Origin: Candidatus Ornithomonoglobus merdipullorum
Lineage (GTDB): Bacteria > Bacillota > Clostridia > UBA1381
Assembly (NCBI GenBank): GCA_018714695.1
Contig: DVNB01000075.1
Coordinates: forward strand, 1 to 36,792
Direction of reading: 5' to 3'
DNA: 36,792 nt
Shown here one piece after another: positions 23,527-31,606 of this stretch. The number at the start of each line of letters is the position of its first letter. Position 1 is the first letter of the stretch. The translations under genes and the position numbers were made by a program. The notes beneath the pieces were generated by a model that was not told the origin of the DNA, ran no database searches, and was given only the letters and a program-made list of their open reading frames with translations.

Positions 23527-24183
23527 TTATTTCGCGAGCTCTGCACGCGCTGCCTTGATGTTCTCAACAAACTTCTTTGCAGTCTCGGTTATTGCCGCAT
23601 AGTCGCCGGTCTTTGCGCCCTTTGTGAGCGATGAACCTGCGCCTACCGCTACAACGCCTGCCTTTATCCAATCGGCTACATTGTCAACATCAACTCCGCC
23701 GGTCGGCATCATCTGAGCCTGCGGGAGCGGTCCCTTGATATCCTTTATGATCTTCGGTCCGTAAAGGTCTGCCGGGAAGATCTTAACGATGTCGGCACCT
23801 GCTTCCATAGCAGTGATGACCTCTGTTATCGTAGCACATCCGGGCATATACGGAACTCTATATCTGTTACAGAGCTTTGCCGTCTCAGCATTAAACGCCG
23901 GTGAAACGATGAAATTAGCACCTGCCAAAATAGCCGCTCTTGCAGTCTCAGGATCAAGAACTGTACCCGCTCCGAGCATCATCTCGCCGTTCTTATACTT
24001 ATCAGCCAGTGCCGCAATTACCTTATCAGCGCCGGGAACAGTGAAAGTGAGCTCTATGCCGGTGCATCCGCCCGCGAGACAAGCATCACAGATCTTTATT
24101 GCTTCGTCTGCACTGTTCGCGCGTACGACCGCAACGATACCACAGTCGGTAAGCTGTTTTAAAACTTGTTCCTTCTTTATCAT
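23527..24183 (-). CDS. kdgA: KDPG/KHG aldolase
   Basis: The 218-aa class I aldolase cleaves 2-keto-3-deoxy-6-phosphogluconate to pyruvate and glyceraldehyde-3-phosphate. It has VVRA (R21), GIELTF (E44), GAGTVL, the Schiff-base K134 in DIVKIFPAD and PTGGV (161-164). The family symbol eda is also used. ATG at 24183 follows AAGGAGG by 8-9 nt. First gene of kdgA-kdgK. Confidence 0.95.
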   Translation of the reverse strand: MIKKEQVLKQLTDCGIVAVVRANSADEAIKICDACLAGGCTGIELTFTVPGADKVIAALADKYKNGEMMLGAGTVLDPETARAAILAGANFIVSPAFNAETAKLCNRYRVPYMPGCATITEVITAMEAGADIVKIFPADLYGPKIIKDIKGPLPQAQMMPTGGVDVDNVADWIKAGVVAVGAGSSLTKGAKTGDYAAITETAKKFVENIKAARAELAK

Positions 24184-24216
24184 TGGAAATTCCTCCTTGC
24201 ATATTAAACTATTATT

Positions 24217-24245
24217 ATTTTATCATATTTCGTGTGAATTTGCAA
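24217..24245 (-). promoter_or_regulatory. Promoter of kdgA-kdgK
   Basis: Minus strand TTGCAA (24245-24240), 17-bp spacer, TAAAAT (24222-24217) with extended TGA. Confidence 0.7.
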
Positions 24246-24257
24246 GTGATTGCAAAT
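24238..24257 (-). promoter_or_regulatory. Dyad operator overlapping the kdgA -35 box
   Basis: ATTTGCAA-N4-TTGCAAAT is a perfect inverted repeat with 8-bp arms that covers the -35 element, the position of a repressor site. A LacI- or GntR-type uronate repressor (KdgR-like role) is a plausible binder. No regulator gene is adjacent. Confidence 0.65.
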
Positions 24258-24294
24258 ATTTTTCAACTATTTTTTTGCGGTTCTTTTTGGCAGT

Positions 24295-25395
24295 TTACTT
24301 TTTGCCGCCTATCTGAAGTCCCGTTATGTCCGCATCGAGATCATCAGGCACGTTTACCAGCCCGATAGACTTTGAATGAGCTATTATATCGCTGTTGTCG
24401 GCACTGTCTCCCGGATCGGAAATTACCCGTTCAAACCCGATCCTTGTCTCGTCTATATGTGCCGAAAGCGGTCCGTCACACTCTGTCATCGCCGACGCAA
24501 ACATCTTCGCTATAAGCGTTCCGCCTATATCGTTCGTGTGTGTGTAATCACGTTCCTCACCCTTACAGCGGAAAAACTGCCATGACTTTACGGGTCCCGC
24601 AGTCTCCATATAGTCGGTAGTCATGCTCCACATATCTATAAATGCCGCGCCGCCGCGCTCGGCCGTCTCCTTTGCCGCATTACGGTAGCCTCCGAGCAGA
24701 TTCTTCAAATGTCCGTCCGGCTCAAAGATTATACGGTTTATTGGCGAGCATACGATCGGCACCGCTCCCTTCGCCTTCGCAAGATCTATAAGCGCGCCAA
24801 CGTTTTTCGAATACCCGCCCTCCGCCGAAAGCTCGGGCTTTTTCTGATCGTTGTGTCCGAACTCTATGACCATGAAGTCGCCGGGTTTGATCTTATCCTC
24901 AAAAGCCTTTAAATTTGCCTCCATGAACTCCGCCGTGCACGAGCCTGACTGCGCATGATTGGAAACAGCAACGGTATTCCTGGTGAGCATAGGAAAAGCC
25001 TGTCCCCAGCCGCAAAAGGTTTCCGACGGAATATACGGATATTCCGCAGGCTGATCGGTAACGGTCGAATCACCGCATATGTACACCGTAGGCACCTCAA
25101 CCGGGGACGCCGCCGCTGTTGCGGTCACGCTGCCGTCACATACGACCTGTATCTTTATACCTTCAGCATCTCTGTATTTATCACCGTAAAAATTCCTGCC
25201 GCAGACATTAACGACAAAGGTAAATGATCTCGTCTCACCCGACTTTATATACTCGTCCCGCGCAGCAAAGCTCCTGTGCTGGGCAAATATACAAAAGGAT
25301 GTATCCTCATGCGCTTTTATGTCTACCGTAACCTCGTAGTTTCCTTCGGGTGCCGCAAGCACTATCTCCAGCGGCTCCTCCATGTATGAGTTCAT
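24295..25395 (-). CDS. SGNH esterase, rhamnogalacturonan acetylesterase-like (CE12)
   Basis: The 366-aa protein has an N-terminal beta domain (about 1-105) and an SGNH hydrolase domain. Motifs are GDSTVTDQP (nucleophile Ser), GWGQ (block II Gly), EFGHNDQKK (block III Asn) and DYTHTND (catalytic Asp/His). This pattern is typical of CE12 rhamnogalacturonan/pectin acetylesterases. There is no signal peptide, so it should act in the cytoplasm on imported acetylated oligosaccharides. Its ATG overlaps the fbp stop (ATGA). A later ATG (MEEPLE) is an alternative start. The gene ends about 110 nt before kdgA; no terminator is obvious between, so read-through into kdgA-kdgK is possible. Confidence 0.85.
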   Translation of the reverse strand: MNSYMEEPLEIVLAAPEGNYEVTVDIKAHEDTSFCIFAQHRSFAARDEYIKSGETRSFTFVVNVCGRNFYGDKYRDAEGIKIQVVCDGSVTATAAASPVEVPTVYICGDSTVTDQPAEYPYIPSETFCGWGQAFPMLTRNTVAVSNHAQSGSCTAEFMEANLKAFEDKIKPGDFMVIEFGHNDQKKPELSAEGGYSKNVGALIDLAKAKGAVPIVCSPINRIIFEPDGHLKNLLGGYRNAAKETAERGGAAFIDMWSMTTDYMETAGPVKSWQFFRCKGEERDYTHTNDIGGTLIAKMFASAMTECDGPLSAHIDETRIGFERVISDPGDSADNSDIIAHSKSIGLVNVPDDLDADITGLQIGGKK

Positions 25396-27356
25396 TTTAT
25401 AAGCCCCTTTCTGAACGCCTCAACGAGCGCTCTAAGATCATTTATTCTCTTCTGTATCTTCTTCCCCGTATCGGTATTCTCCACAAGGAGTCTCGTAGGT
25501 GCCATATCGATAATATCGAGTGATGAATACATGTCGTCATCCGTAGCAACGGCATTTTTTACCGATTCAAACGCATCGTGCGCTGACAGGAGCAGTCCGT
25601 GCGAGTTGAAGATAAGCGTATACCCTGCAATACCGGTCTGCTTTTGATACGCTCTCGAAAGCCCTCCGTCTATTACAAGAAGCTTCCCGTCCGCCTTTAC
25701 GGGACTCTCCCCCTTCTTTATCTTCACCGGCACATGACCGTTTATTATATGCGAGAATTTGTCGGGATCCACGCCGAATTCCTTCAGGATCTTTGCGCAT
25801 ACAGACTTCTTTTCTATGTATTTGTAATAAGGATCCTTTATCTCCTTCCACGCCTCTTCATCGGCTATGAAATAACGCTCGAAAGACGTCATTTTATTCT
25901 TACCGTATACGGGCGAGCCTACTCCACACCAGAGATACCACAGAAAGTCCTGACCATAGATCGTTTCCGGCTGTCCCGCCTTTCCGAAATATCCCACTCT
26001 TGCTATCTGCTCCGCGCGGTCAAGCAGCTTTTTTCCCTTTACACGCTCATGCGAGATCTCGTACTCAGCAAATTCTCCGTCCTCTGTCATCGGTATGCAG
26101 CCGTGATAAAGAAGATTATTATTGTATACGAGATACATACTGCCCTTTGCATATATGAACCGTATATGCTTCTGCAGCTTCTCCGAATGCATAAACGACA
26201 GCCGCAGTGAATGCATGAGCTCCGCCTCCTCGTCGGTGAGCTTATACGGATCCGCGGGGTCGATAGTCGGGAAGTTTTTGTCAAGCAGCTCGTATACCTT
26301 GCCGTCAATATTTATCGTACCCTTTTCATAGTCTATCTTGTCGAGCATCAAATGGTTCTCCATCATAAACTCGGGATGGTTCAGAATTATCTGCCCCTCA
26401 AGCTTGAAGCGGATTATCGATATCGCCTTATGCAGCTTTGCCCAGAACTCGACATCGTGCTGAGAAATATCGACCGCATTCGGATTTCTCGGTATAAAAC
26501 AGGTACAGGGATCATTCGTATATGTCTCAAGCGCAAATACCGTCAGCGGACGCAGGCTTATACCGTAGCCATCCTCGATACAGTCAAAATTACAATACTT
26601 CGTCGAAATGGATATGACGTTCGCTATACACGCAAGCGAGCCCGCGGCGGCGCCCATCCATTCCACATCATGATTGCCCCACTGTATATCCACACTGTGA
26701 TAATTCAGAAGCCTGTCAAGGATTATATCAGCTCTCGGTCCTCTGTCGAATATATCGCCTATGATGTGCAGTCTGCCGATAGCAAGATTTTGTATGAGAT
26801 GAGCTATCTCGACTATAAACGCATCCGACTGTCCAAGATCGACTATCGAGCGTATACACTGGCTGTAGTAGCCCTCCTTGTCGGAGCCGAAGTCGGTATC
26901 GGCATGGAGCAGCTCGTCTATTATGTCTCCGAAGGTCTGCGGAAGCATCTCGCGTATATGCGCGCGCGTATACTTAGACGCGACGAGACGGCAGACTTCA
27001 ATAAGCCTGTAAAGCGTTATCTTATACCAATCATCGATATTGTCGACCTTCATCTTGATTATATCGAGCTTTTGCTCGGGATAATATATGAGAGTGGACA
27101 GTGTGTCGCGCTCCTTTTCGGAGAGCGTGCGCGCAAAGATAATATCGATCTTATCCTTGATGACACCTGACGCGTTCCTTAAAATATGCAGGAACGACTC
27201 GTATTCCCCATGAATATCGCTCATGAAATGCTCGGTCAGCTTCGGCAGCTTCTTGTGCGACTCCAGTGAAATAATCTTCGCGCATGCGGACTGTATCGTC
27301 GGATACTGCTCAGCCAGAAGCTGAAGATACTCTGTATTATATTCCAAAATACACAT
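25392..27356 (-). CDS. fbp: Fructose-1,6-bisphosphatase, class III
   Basis: The 654-aa protein is the Firmicutes class III FBPase. It has a metallophosphatase centre: SDIHGE (D47, H49), GDIFDRG (D201, D204) and GNHDVEW (N228, H229, D230). It hydrolyses fructose-1,6-bisphosphate in gluconeogenesis. Start: ATG at 27356 gives the usual N-terminus (ILEYNTEYLQLLAEQYPT) and has AAGGG 8 nt upstream; the longer in-frame reading to 27431 crosses the -10 region and is rejected. It is coupled by a 4-nt overlap to the CE12-like esterase. Confidence 0.95.
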   Translation of the reverse strand: MCILEYNTEYLQLLAEQYPTIQSACAKIISLESHKKLPKLTEHFMSDIHGEYESFLHILRNASGVIKDKIDIIFARTLSEKERDTLSTLIYYPEQKLDIIKMKVDNIDDWYKITLYRLIEVCRLVASKYTRAHIREMLPQTFGDIIDELLHADTDFGSDKEGYYSQCIRSIVDLGQSDAFIVEIAHLIQNLAIGRLHIIGDIFDRGPRADIILDRLLNYHSVDIQWGNHDVEWMGAAAGSLACIANVISISTKYCNFDCIEDGYGISLRPLTVFALETYTNDPCTCFIPRNPNAVDISQHDVEFWAKLHKAISIIRFKLEGQIILNHPEFMMENHLMLDKIDYEKGTINIDGKVYELLDKNFPTIDPADPYKLTDEEAELMHSLRLSFMHSEKLQKHIRFIYAKGSMYLVYNNNLLYHGCIPMTEDGEFAEYEISHERVKGKKLLDRAEQIARVGYFGKAGQPETIYGQDFLWYLWCGVGSPVYGKNKMTSFERYFIADEEAWKEIKDPYYKYIEKKSVCAKILKEFGVDPDKFSHIINGHVPVKIKKGESPVKADGKLLVIDGGLSRAYQKQTGIAGYTLIFNSHGLLLSAHDAFESVKNAVATDDDMYSSLDIIDMAPTRLLVENTDTGKKIQKRINDLRALVEAFRKGLIK

Positions 27357-27434
27357 CCCCCTTTCCCTTGGTGATATGCCATACGGATCTTGCCCGTTCA
27401 TCCGGTCCCGCCGGTAACGCGGCGCATACATATC

Positions 27435-27463
27435 ATTATATTCCTATTATACTACAGAAGCAA
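27435..27463 (-). promoter_or_regulatory. Promoter of fbp
   Basis: Minus strand TTGCTT (27463-27458), 17-bp spacer, TATAAT (27440-27435). A second TATAAT at 27451-27446 lacks a good -35. The -35 lies in the T-run of the upstream operon's terminator. Confidence 0.6.
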
Positions 27464-27503
27464 AAAAAAATAAAGCAGATCTGGAAAACTAATCTGCTTT
27501 ATT
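27462..27503 (-). terminator. Terminator of the wall-polysaccharide operon
   Basis: A perfect 12-bp stem (AATAAAGCAGAT and ATCTGCTTTATT) with an 11-nt loop, followed on the minus strand by nine T. It starts 19 nt past the last DUF4330 gene. Confidence 0.9.
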
Positions 27504-27521
27504 GACAAATAAGCCGTTAAA

Positions 27522-28016
27522 TTATTGCTCCCCCGTAAGCTTATCGACGCTCATTATCGTGCCGGAGGTATGAACATACTTCGAGAATATCTCCGTTGTG
27601 CGTCCCACGGAAAGCTCGTTTGAATCGGCTGTTATATAGCTGTTGTCAGACTCCTTTCCGCGCGTTCTTATAGTTACGTACGCCGTGTAGCGCTCCGGCT
27701 GCTCAGCAAATACTATACGTCCGTCCGCCGTCGTCGAACGATATTCCGTAGGCTCTACGGTCACATCCGTTATCTCACCGAGATCCAGCGTTGAGTTCTT
27801 ATCCGTTACCTTTCCCTTTTTCTCAAGGGCGTCGATAGTGAAATCTCTTACCGATTCGACCTTTACCACATATTCAAATTCCTCGTCCGACTGCACGGCT
27901 GTAGTTACCGAGCTGCCGTAACGCACCGCTATGCCTGCTATGACCGCGATAAGCAGAAGAATTACCAAAAGGTCTATGATATTGAATTTCCCTTTTATAT
28001 TTCCGTTCTTGTCCAT
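27522..28016 (-). CDS. DUF4330 protein, second copy
   Basis: The 164-aa protein has a short cytoplasmic N-terminus, one membrane helix (about 14-31: IIDLLVILLLIAVIAGIAV) and an extracellular beta-rich domain, the layout of DUF4330 proteins. Function is unknown. It is the last gene of the operon, 24 nt after another DUF4330-like gene. The two differ in sequence but share length and topology, so they may form a heteromer at the membrane. Confidence 0.8.
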   Translation of the reverse strand: MDKNGNIKGKFNIIDLLVILLLIAVIAGIAVRYGSSVTTAVQSDEEFEYVVKVESVRDFTIDALEKKGKVTDKNSTLDLGEITDVTVEPTEYRSTTADGRIVFAEQPERYTAYVTIRTRGKESDNSYITADSNELSVGRTTEIFSKYVHTSGTIMSVDKLTGEQ

Positions 28017-28040
28017 TATCCTGTTCTTCCTTTCCTGTGA

Positions 28041-28505
28041 TTATTCGTTTATCCCGACAACATAGCCCTCGGTAGCGTAGCCCTTGCCGCGGAACGGTAT
28101 ACCGGTACCGACCTTTATGTCGGTGCTTCCTACCGTTATGGCATAATCGGTTATCTCACAATCCACCTCGACCGTGGCATAAATATCAAACTGTCCATCG
28201 ATCGTATCTATAGCGTACGTTCCGTCGAGCGAATCGTATACCATAGCCTCGGCAGGCTCCGTTCTGATGTCTTTAAGCGTTCCCGAATCCTTCTCTGTAA
28301 GGCTCAGCGTTACGCTGTCACCGATCGTAAGAGCATCTATAAATTCCTGCGGCTGTCCGCTTATAAGTATTACCGCCTCGACCGTATCCTTGCTTCCCGA
28401 GCCTCCGACATTTCCGCCGAAGAACATATACGCTCCCGCCGCCGCGGCAGCGACAACGACAACTATTACTGTATCGATCACGGTCCATCTTTTCTTTTCT
28501 GCCAT
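28041..28505 (-). CDS. DUF4330-like membrane-anchored protein, first copy
   Basis: The 154-aa protein has a basic start (MAEKKRWTVID), one membrane helix (about 8-29) and a Gly/Ser-rich linker. An extracellular domain follows, ending GTGIPFRGKGYATEGYVVGI, with the order seen in DUF4330 proteins. Start: ATG at 28505 is 8 nt from AAGGAG; the earlier in-frame ATG at 28532 lies inside the end of the glycosyltransferase gene without a Shine-Dalgarno. Confidence 0.75.
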   Translation of the reverse strand: MAEKKRWTVIDTVIVVVVAAAAAGAYMFFGGNVGGSGSKDTVEAVILISGQPQEFIDALTIGDSVTLSLTEKDSGTLKDIRTEPAEAMVYDSLDGTYAIDTIDGQFDIYATVEVDCEITDYAITVGSTDIKVGTGIPFRGKGYATEGYVVGINE

Positions 28506-28528
28506 TTTCCATTCTCCTTCACTATTTA

Positions 28529-29647
28529 TCATATCAGGCTGAGATACAGCTTTTCGGTATTTCGTGTCATCGCCTCAGCGGTAAACACCTTTCCGAAAAC
28601 CTCAATGCTCTTTCCCGACAGCTTTTTATACAGCTCCTTATCGCTAAGCAGCTTTTTTATTCCCATCATAAGCGCCGCGGAATTTTGTTTCGCGACCACA
28701 AATCCGTTCACCCCGTCATGTATAACTCCCGGGTTTCCTCCGAAATCGGAAACGACCGCCGGAACTCCCAGACTCATTCCCTCAAGCAGCGCAAGGCTCG
28801 TCGCCTCCGTGCCGTAGGACGCGTTCACCTGGACATCGGTTATATTCATAAGCCTGTCCACATCCGGTATGAACCCGGTGAATATTATCCTGTCCTCTCT
28901 GCCGAGCCTGCGTACACGCTCCATGAGCTGTCTTTCACAGCTGCCTGTGCCGGCAATAAAGAATCTTGCATTTATACCGTCTCTCAGCAGGAGGTCCGCA
29001 GCCTCGATAAAGTACTCATGCCCCTTTACCTCCTCAAGCCTTGCGACGATAGACACGACCTTTTCGCCCTCGCGTACTCCGAACCGCTCCCGAAGTCTCT
29101 CTTTTTCCTCCTCAGACACCGGTCTGAGTCCTTCCACGCCGTTTAAGATAACTGTTATCTTATCGGCGCTTACACCCGTATCGGTAAGATTTTTTTTCGC
29201 AGCCTCTGCAACGGCTATTATCCCGTCCGCGTAATGGTCGTTAAACAAACCGTTCAGCTGCTTGCCCGGGAAATGTGTCAGATATTTTGACGGCGGGAAC
29301 ACACTGTGTCGCGTGTAAACTACCTTTGCTCCCGCGTGCCTTGCGGCGATCCTTGCGGACATGCTCGCGTGAGTATGCACAAGATCCGGTTTCTCACGTT
29401 TGAATATTTTACCGAGAGAGCGGATCGATTTCAGATCGAGTGACTTTTCCGCTATTCCCTGCACCTCTATCACCTCGATACCGAGCTTTTCGATATGAGG
29501 CTTTAAAAGGCTGTTAGGAGGCAGTATCACCTTTACCTCGAAAATATCGTAATTAAAATTTTCAAGCAGCGTTATCAGGCACTTTCCGGCGCCGCCTATA
29601 TTTGTATCAGTCGAGACCTCTATGATCTTCTTTTTTGTCTGTTTCAA
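28529..29647 (-). CDS. Family 4 glycosyltransferase
   Basis: The 372-aa GT-B fold enzyme has an N-terminal NIGGAGK loop (about 16-22), DLVHTHASMS (about 90), VARLEEVKGHEYFIEA, IFTGFIPDVDRLM and the GT4 EX7E motif in EATSLALLEGMSLGVPAVVSD. It probably transfers a hexose from a nucleotide sugar to a lipid-linked wall polysaccharide in the cytoplasm. The start is TTG at 29647, 9 nt from AAGGAG, overlapping the stop of the polymerase/ligase gene (TTGA). Confidence 0.9.
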   Translation of the reverse strand: MKQTKKKIIEVSTDTNIGGAGKCLITLLENFNYDIFEVKVILPPNSLLKPHIEKLGIEVIEVQGIAEKSLDLKSIRSLGKIFKREKPDLVHTHASMSARIAARHAGAKVVYTRHSVFPPSKYLTHFPGKQLNGLFNDHYADGIIAVAEAAKKNLTDTGVSADKITVILNGVEGLRPVSEEEKERLRERFGVREGEKVVSIVARLEEVKGHEYFIEAADLLLRDGINARFFIAGTGSCERQLMERVRRLGREDRIIFTGFIPDVDRLMNITDVQVNASYGTEATSLALLEGMSLGVPAVVSDFGGNPGVIHDGVNGFVVAKQNSAALMMGIKKLLSDKELYKKLSGKSIEVFGKVFTAEAMTRNTEKLYLSLI

Positions 29648-31545
29648 CTCTGTCTGCTCCTTCCGTCATCGGACCTTTTCCCCGAAACGTATTTAAAGCT
29701 CATCGCTATGCCTATCACCATAAAGAACACCGCCATTACCCTGTAATTATAGAAGGTATAATCAAACAGGCTCTGGAACAGGAATCCACACACTCCCGCG
29801 CCGAGCGCGAGGAGCATCGTAGAGCACAACGATTTTTTCCGACGCAGCTTATATGTTCTGTGCACGCCGCGCAGAAATACAAATATCACCGCCAGGAATG
29901 CGACCAGCGCCGGGATCCCGCCTTCAACAAGCAGCTGCAAAAACGTATTATGCGAGTGCGGCGCGATTATGGCATTATATGAGAAAAACGGATAGACCTC
30001 ATTGAACGCAGCCTCGCCCATGCCTATGCCTCCCATCAGATAATGTCTTAATATGCCAAGAGCGCCCATCCAGATGAATACTCTGTACGACGTTGAGGAA
30101 TCGTCCATGTTTCCTATGCTTGAGATCCTGTCAACTATCGTTTCCGGCAATATAAACGGCAGCGCACAGAGGAGCAGAGGCAGAAACGCCCACCAGCGTC
30201 CCTCATAGAACGTTACGAAGATAGCAGCGGCAAGAATGAATCCCAGCCAACAGCCGCGGGACTGTGTGAGGATAAGGCAGACGAACAGCAGCAGTGTGAC
30301 CGCGAGATACACCCACTTTGAAAGCGTGTTCGCCTTGTCCTTAAGGAAGAACACAGCCGCCGGAGGTATTACGAGCAATAGATATTCTCCAAGCACGTTT
30401 GGGTTCGCAAGCGTTGAGAACACTCGCATCGTCTCATCCTCGAACATCGTCTCGTCTATCCATGCATTCGTGGTGGTCCACCCGAACACGTACTGCATAA
30501 CTCCGTAAAGCGCCACGAGCGCGCCGGATATGACGAAAAGCCTCAGAAGTCCGTAAAGCCTGTCGCGTGTCGTTATCGTGTTTATTATCGCAAAATAGAA
30601 CATTATGAACACGAAATACATCGCCCATACAGTAAGGCTTGCGCTGCGCGCAAACGAGAACACACATGATACGAGAAGCACGAACAGAAACAGTATGAGC
30701 GCCGAGCCGACGCTGTCGCGCTTCCACTTAAAGCCGCGCTCCGTTACCGATTTGATCATAAGCGATATGAGCGTCCAGATACATACACCCGCAAGCGGCA
30801 TCGATGAAAACGGTATCAGCGGCGCCACAAACACAGCCGCATAGACGCCCGTTACCGGATACTGCAAAACCAGCAGCATCCCGAACAGCGCAAACGGCAC
30901 AAGAAGTCCGTACAGCGGCATAACGCTCATAACGGCGCCCGTAGCGATTCCCGCGGCCAACGCCGATACGATCCTGAGCTTCCCGAACTCAGCCTCCTCA
31001 TCGTAAAAATCAAAGCTTATATTCTTTACTCCGGCACATGCCTTGCAAAAATCGATGACTTTTGAGCCGTTCAAAAATCCCATGATATTCATATTCGGAA
31101 GTATAAGCACTGCGCCAATGAGCGAGACCGCAAGTACAATGACATTCAGTCCGCCCTCCGAAGCAGCATGCAGCACATTGTAGACTACCGCCGCCGAAAG
31201 CAGCATCACTCCCCAGAATCGCGTATTCAGCGCCATAAAATTCTGCACATACAGCCTGCCCGCTTCACAGACAGTGCTTGCCTTTATCTTTTCGGCAAGC
31301 GCGGCGCCTATCTTCCTCTGTAAAAATTCGAGGAATGTAAACGGCGACATCGTTATCCTTGCAAACAAACTCCTTTCATAGCTCCTGCCCTCTCTTTCGA
31401 GAAACGCCATAACGGAGCTGCTGCGCCACGAACGGCTGCATGCCGCGCTTATGCGCATGATAAGAGCCCAAAGCTTGCTCTCGGTAAACTTCCTTACAAA
31501 CGCGTTTACGAACGAGAGCACAGCAGAGATCAACAAACTATTCAT
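29644..31545 (-). CDS. O-antigen ligase/polymerase-like membrane protein
   Basis: The 633-aa polytopic membrane protein has about 11-12 hydrophobic segments and the Wzy_C/WaaL landmarks: NPNVLGEYLLLVIPP, the long external loop (about 450-540) and PHSHNTFLQLLVEGGIPAL with the conserved His. Such proteins polymerise or ligate lipid-linked glycans at the outer face of the membrane. The first 110 residues are an unusual amphipathic/basic N-terminal extension before the helices. Start ATG at 31545; AGG lies about 7 nt and AAAGGAG about 14 nt upstream. Confidence 0.85.
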   Translation of the reverse strand: MNSLLISAVLSFVNAFVRKFTESKLWALIMRISAACSRSWRSSSVMAFLEREGRSYERSLFARITMSPFTFLEFLQRKIGAALAEKIKASTVCEAGRLYVQNFMALNTRFWGVMLLSAAVVYNVLHAASEGGLNVIVLAVSLIGAVLILPNMNIMGFLNGSKVIDFCKACAGVKNISFDFYDEEAEFGKLRIVSALAAGIATGAVMSVMPLYGLLVPFALFGMLLVLQYPVTGVYAAVFVAPLIPFSSMPLAGVCIWTLISLMIKSVTERGFKWKRDSVGSALILFLFVLLVSCVFSFARSASLTVWAMYFVFIMFYFAIINTITTRDRLYGLLRLFVISGALVALYGVMQYVFGWTTTNAWIDETMFEDETMRVFSTLANPNVLGEYLLLVIPPAAVFFLKDKANTLSKWVYLAVTLLLFVCLILTQSRGCWLGFILAAAIFVTFYEGRWWAFLPLLLCALPFILPETIVDRISSIGNMDDSSTSYRVFIWMGALGILRHYLMGGIGMGEAAFNEVYPFFSYNAIIAPHSHNTFLQLLVEGGIPALVAFLAVIFVFLRGVHRTYKLRRKKSLCSTMLLALGAGVCGFLFQSLFDYTFYNYRVMAVFFMVIGIAMSFKYVSGKRSDDGRSRQS

Positions 31546-31578
31546 ATCAATACCTGCTTACTCCTTTCAGTTAACTGC

Positions 31579-31600
31579 GCGGCGCCGTTCACAGCGCCGC
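31579..31600 (-). other. Hairpin between murJ and the ligase gene
   Basis: GCGGCGC-N8-GCGCCGC, a 7-bp GC stem with no T-run after it on the minus strand. It probably tunes expression or mRNA processing inside the operon. Confidence 0.35.
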
Positions 31601-31606
31601 CGATAT

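Noticed and set aside
26211-27170. Plus-strand 319-codon ORF inside fbp
   Set aside because: Antisense shadow of fbp; composition rich in Arg/Tyr/Ile as expected from reverse reading of a coding frame.
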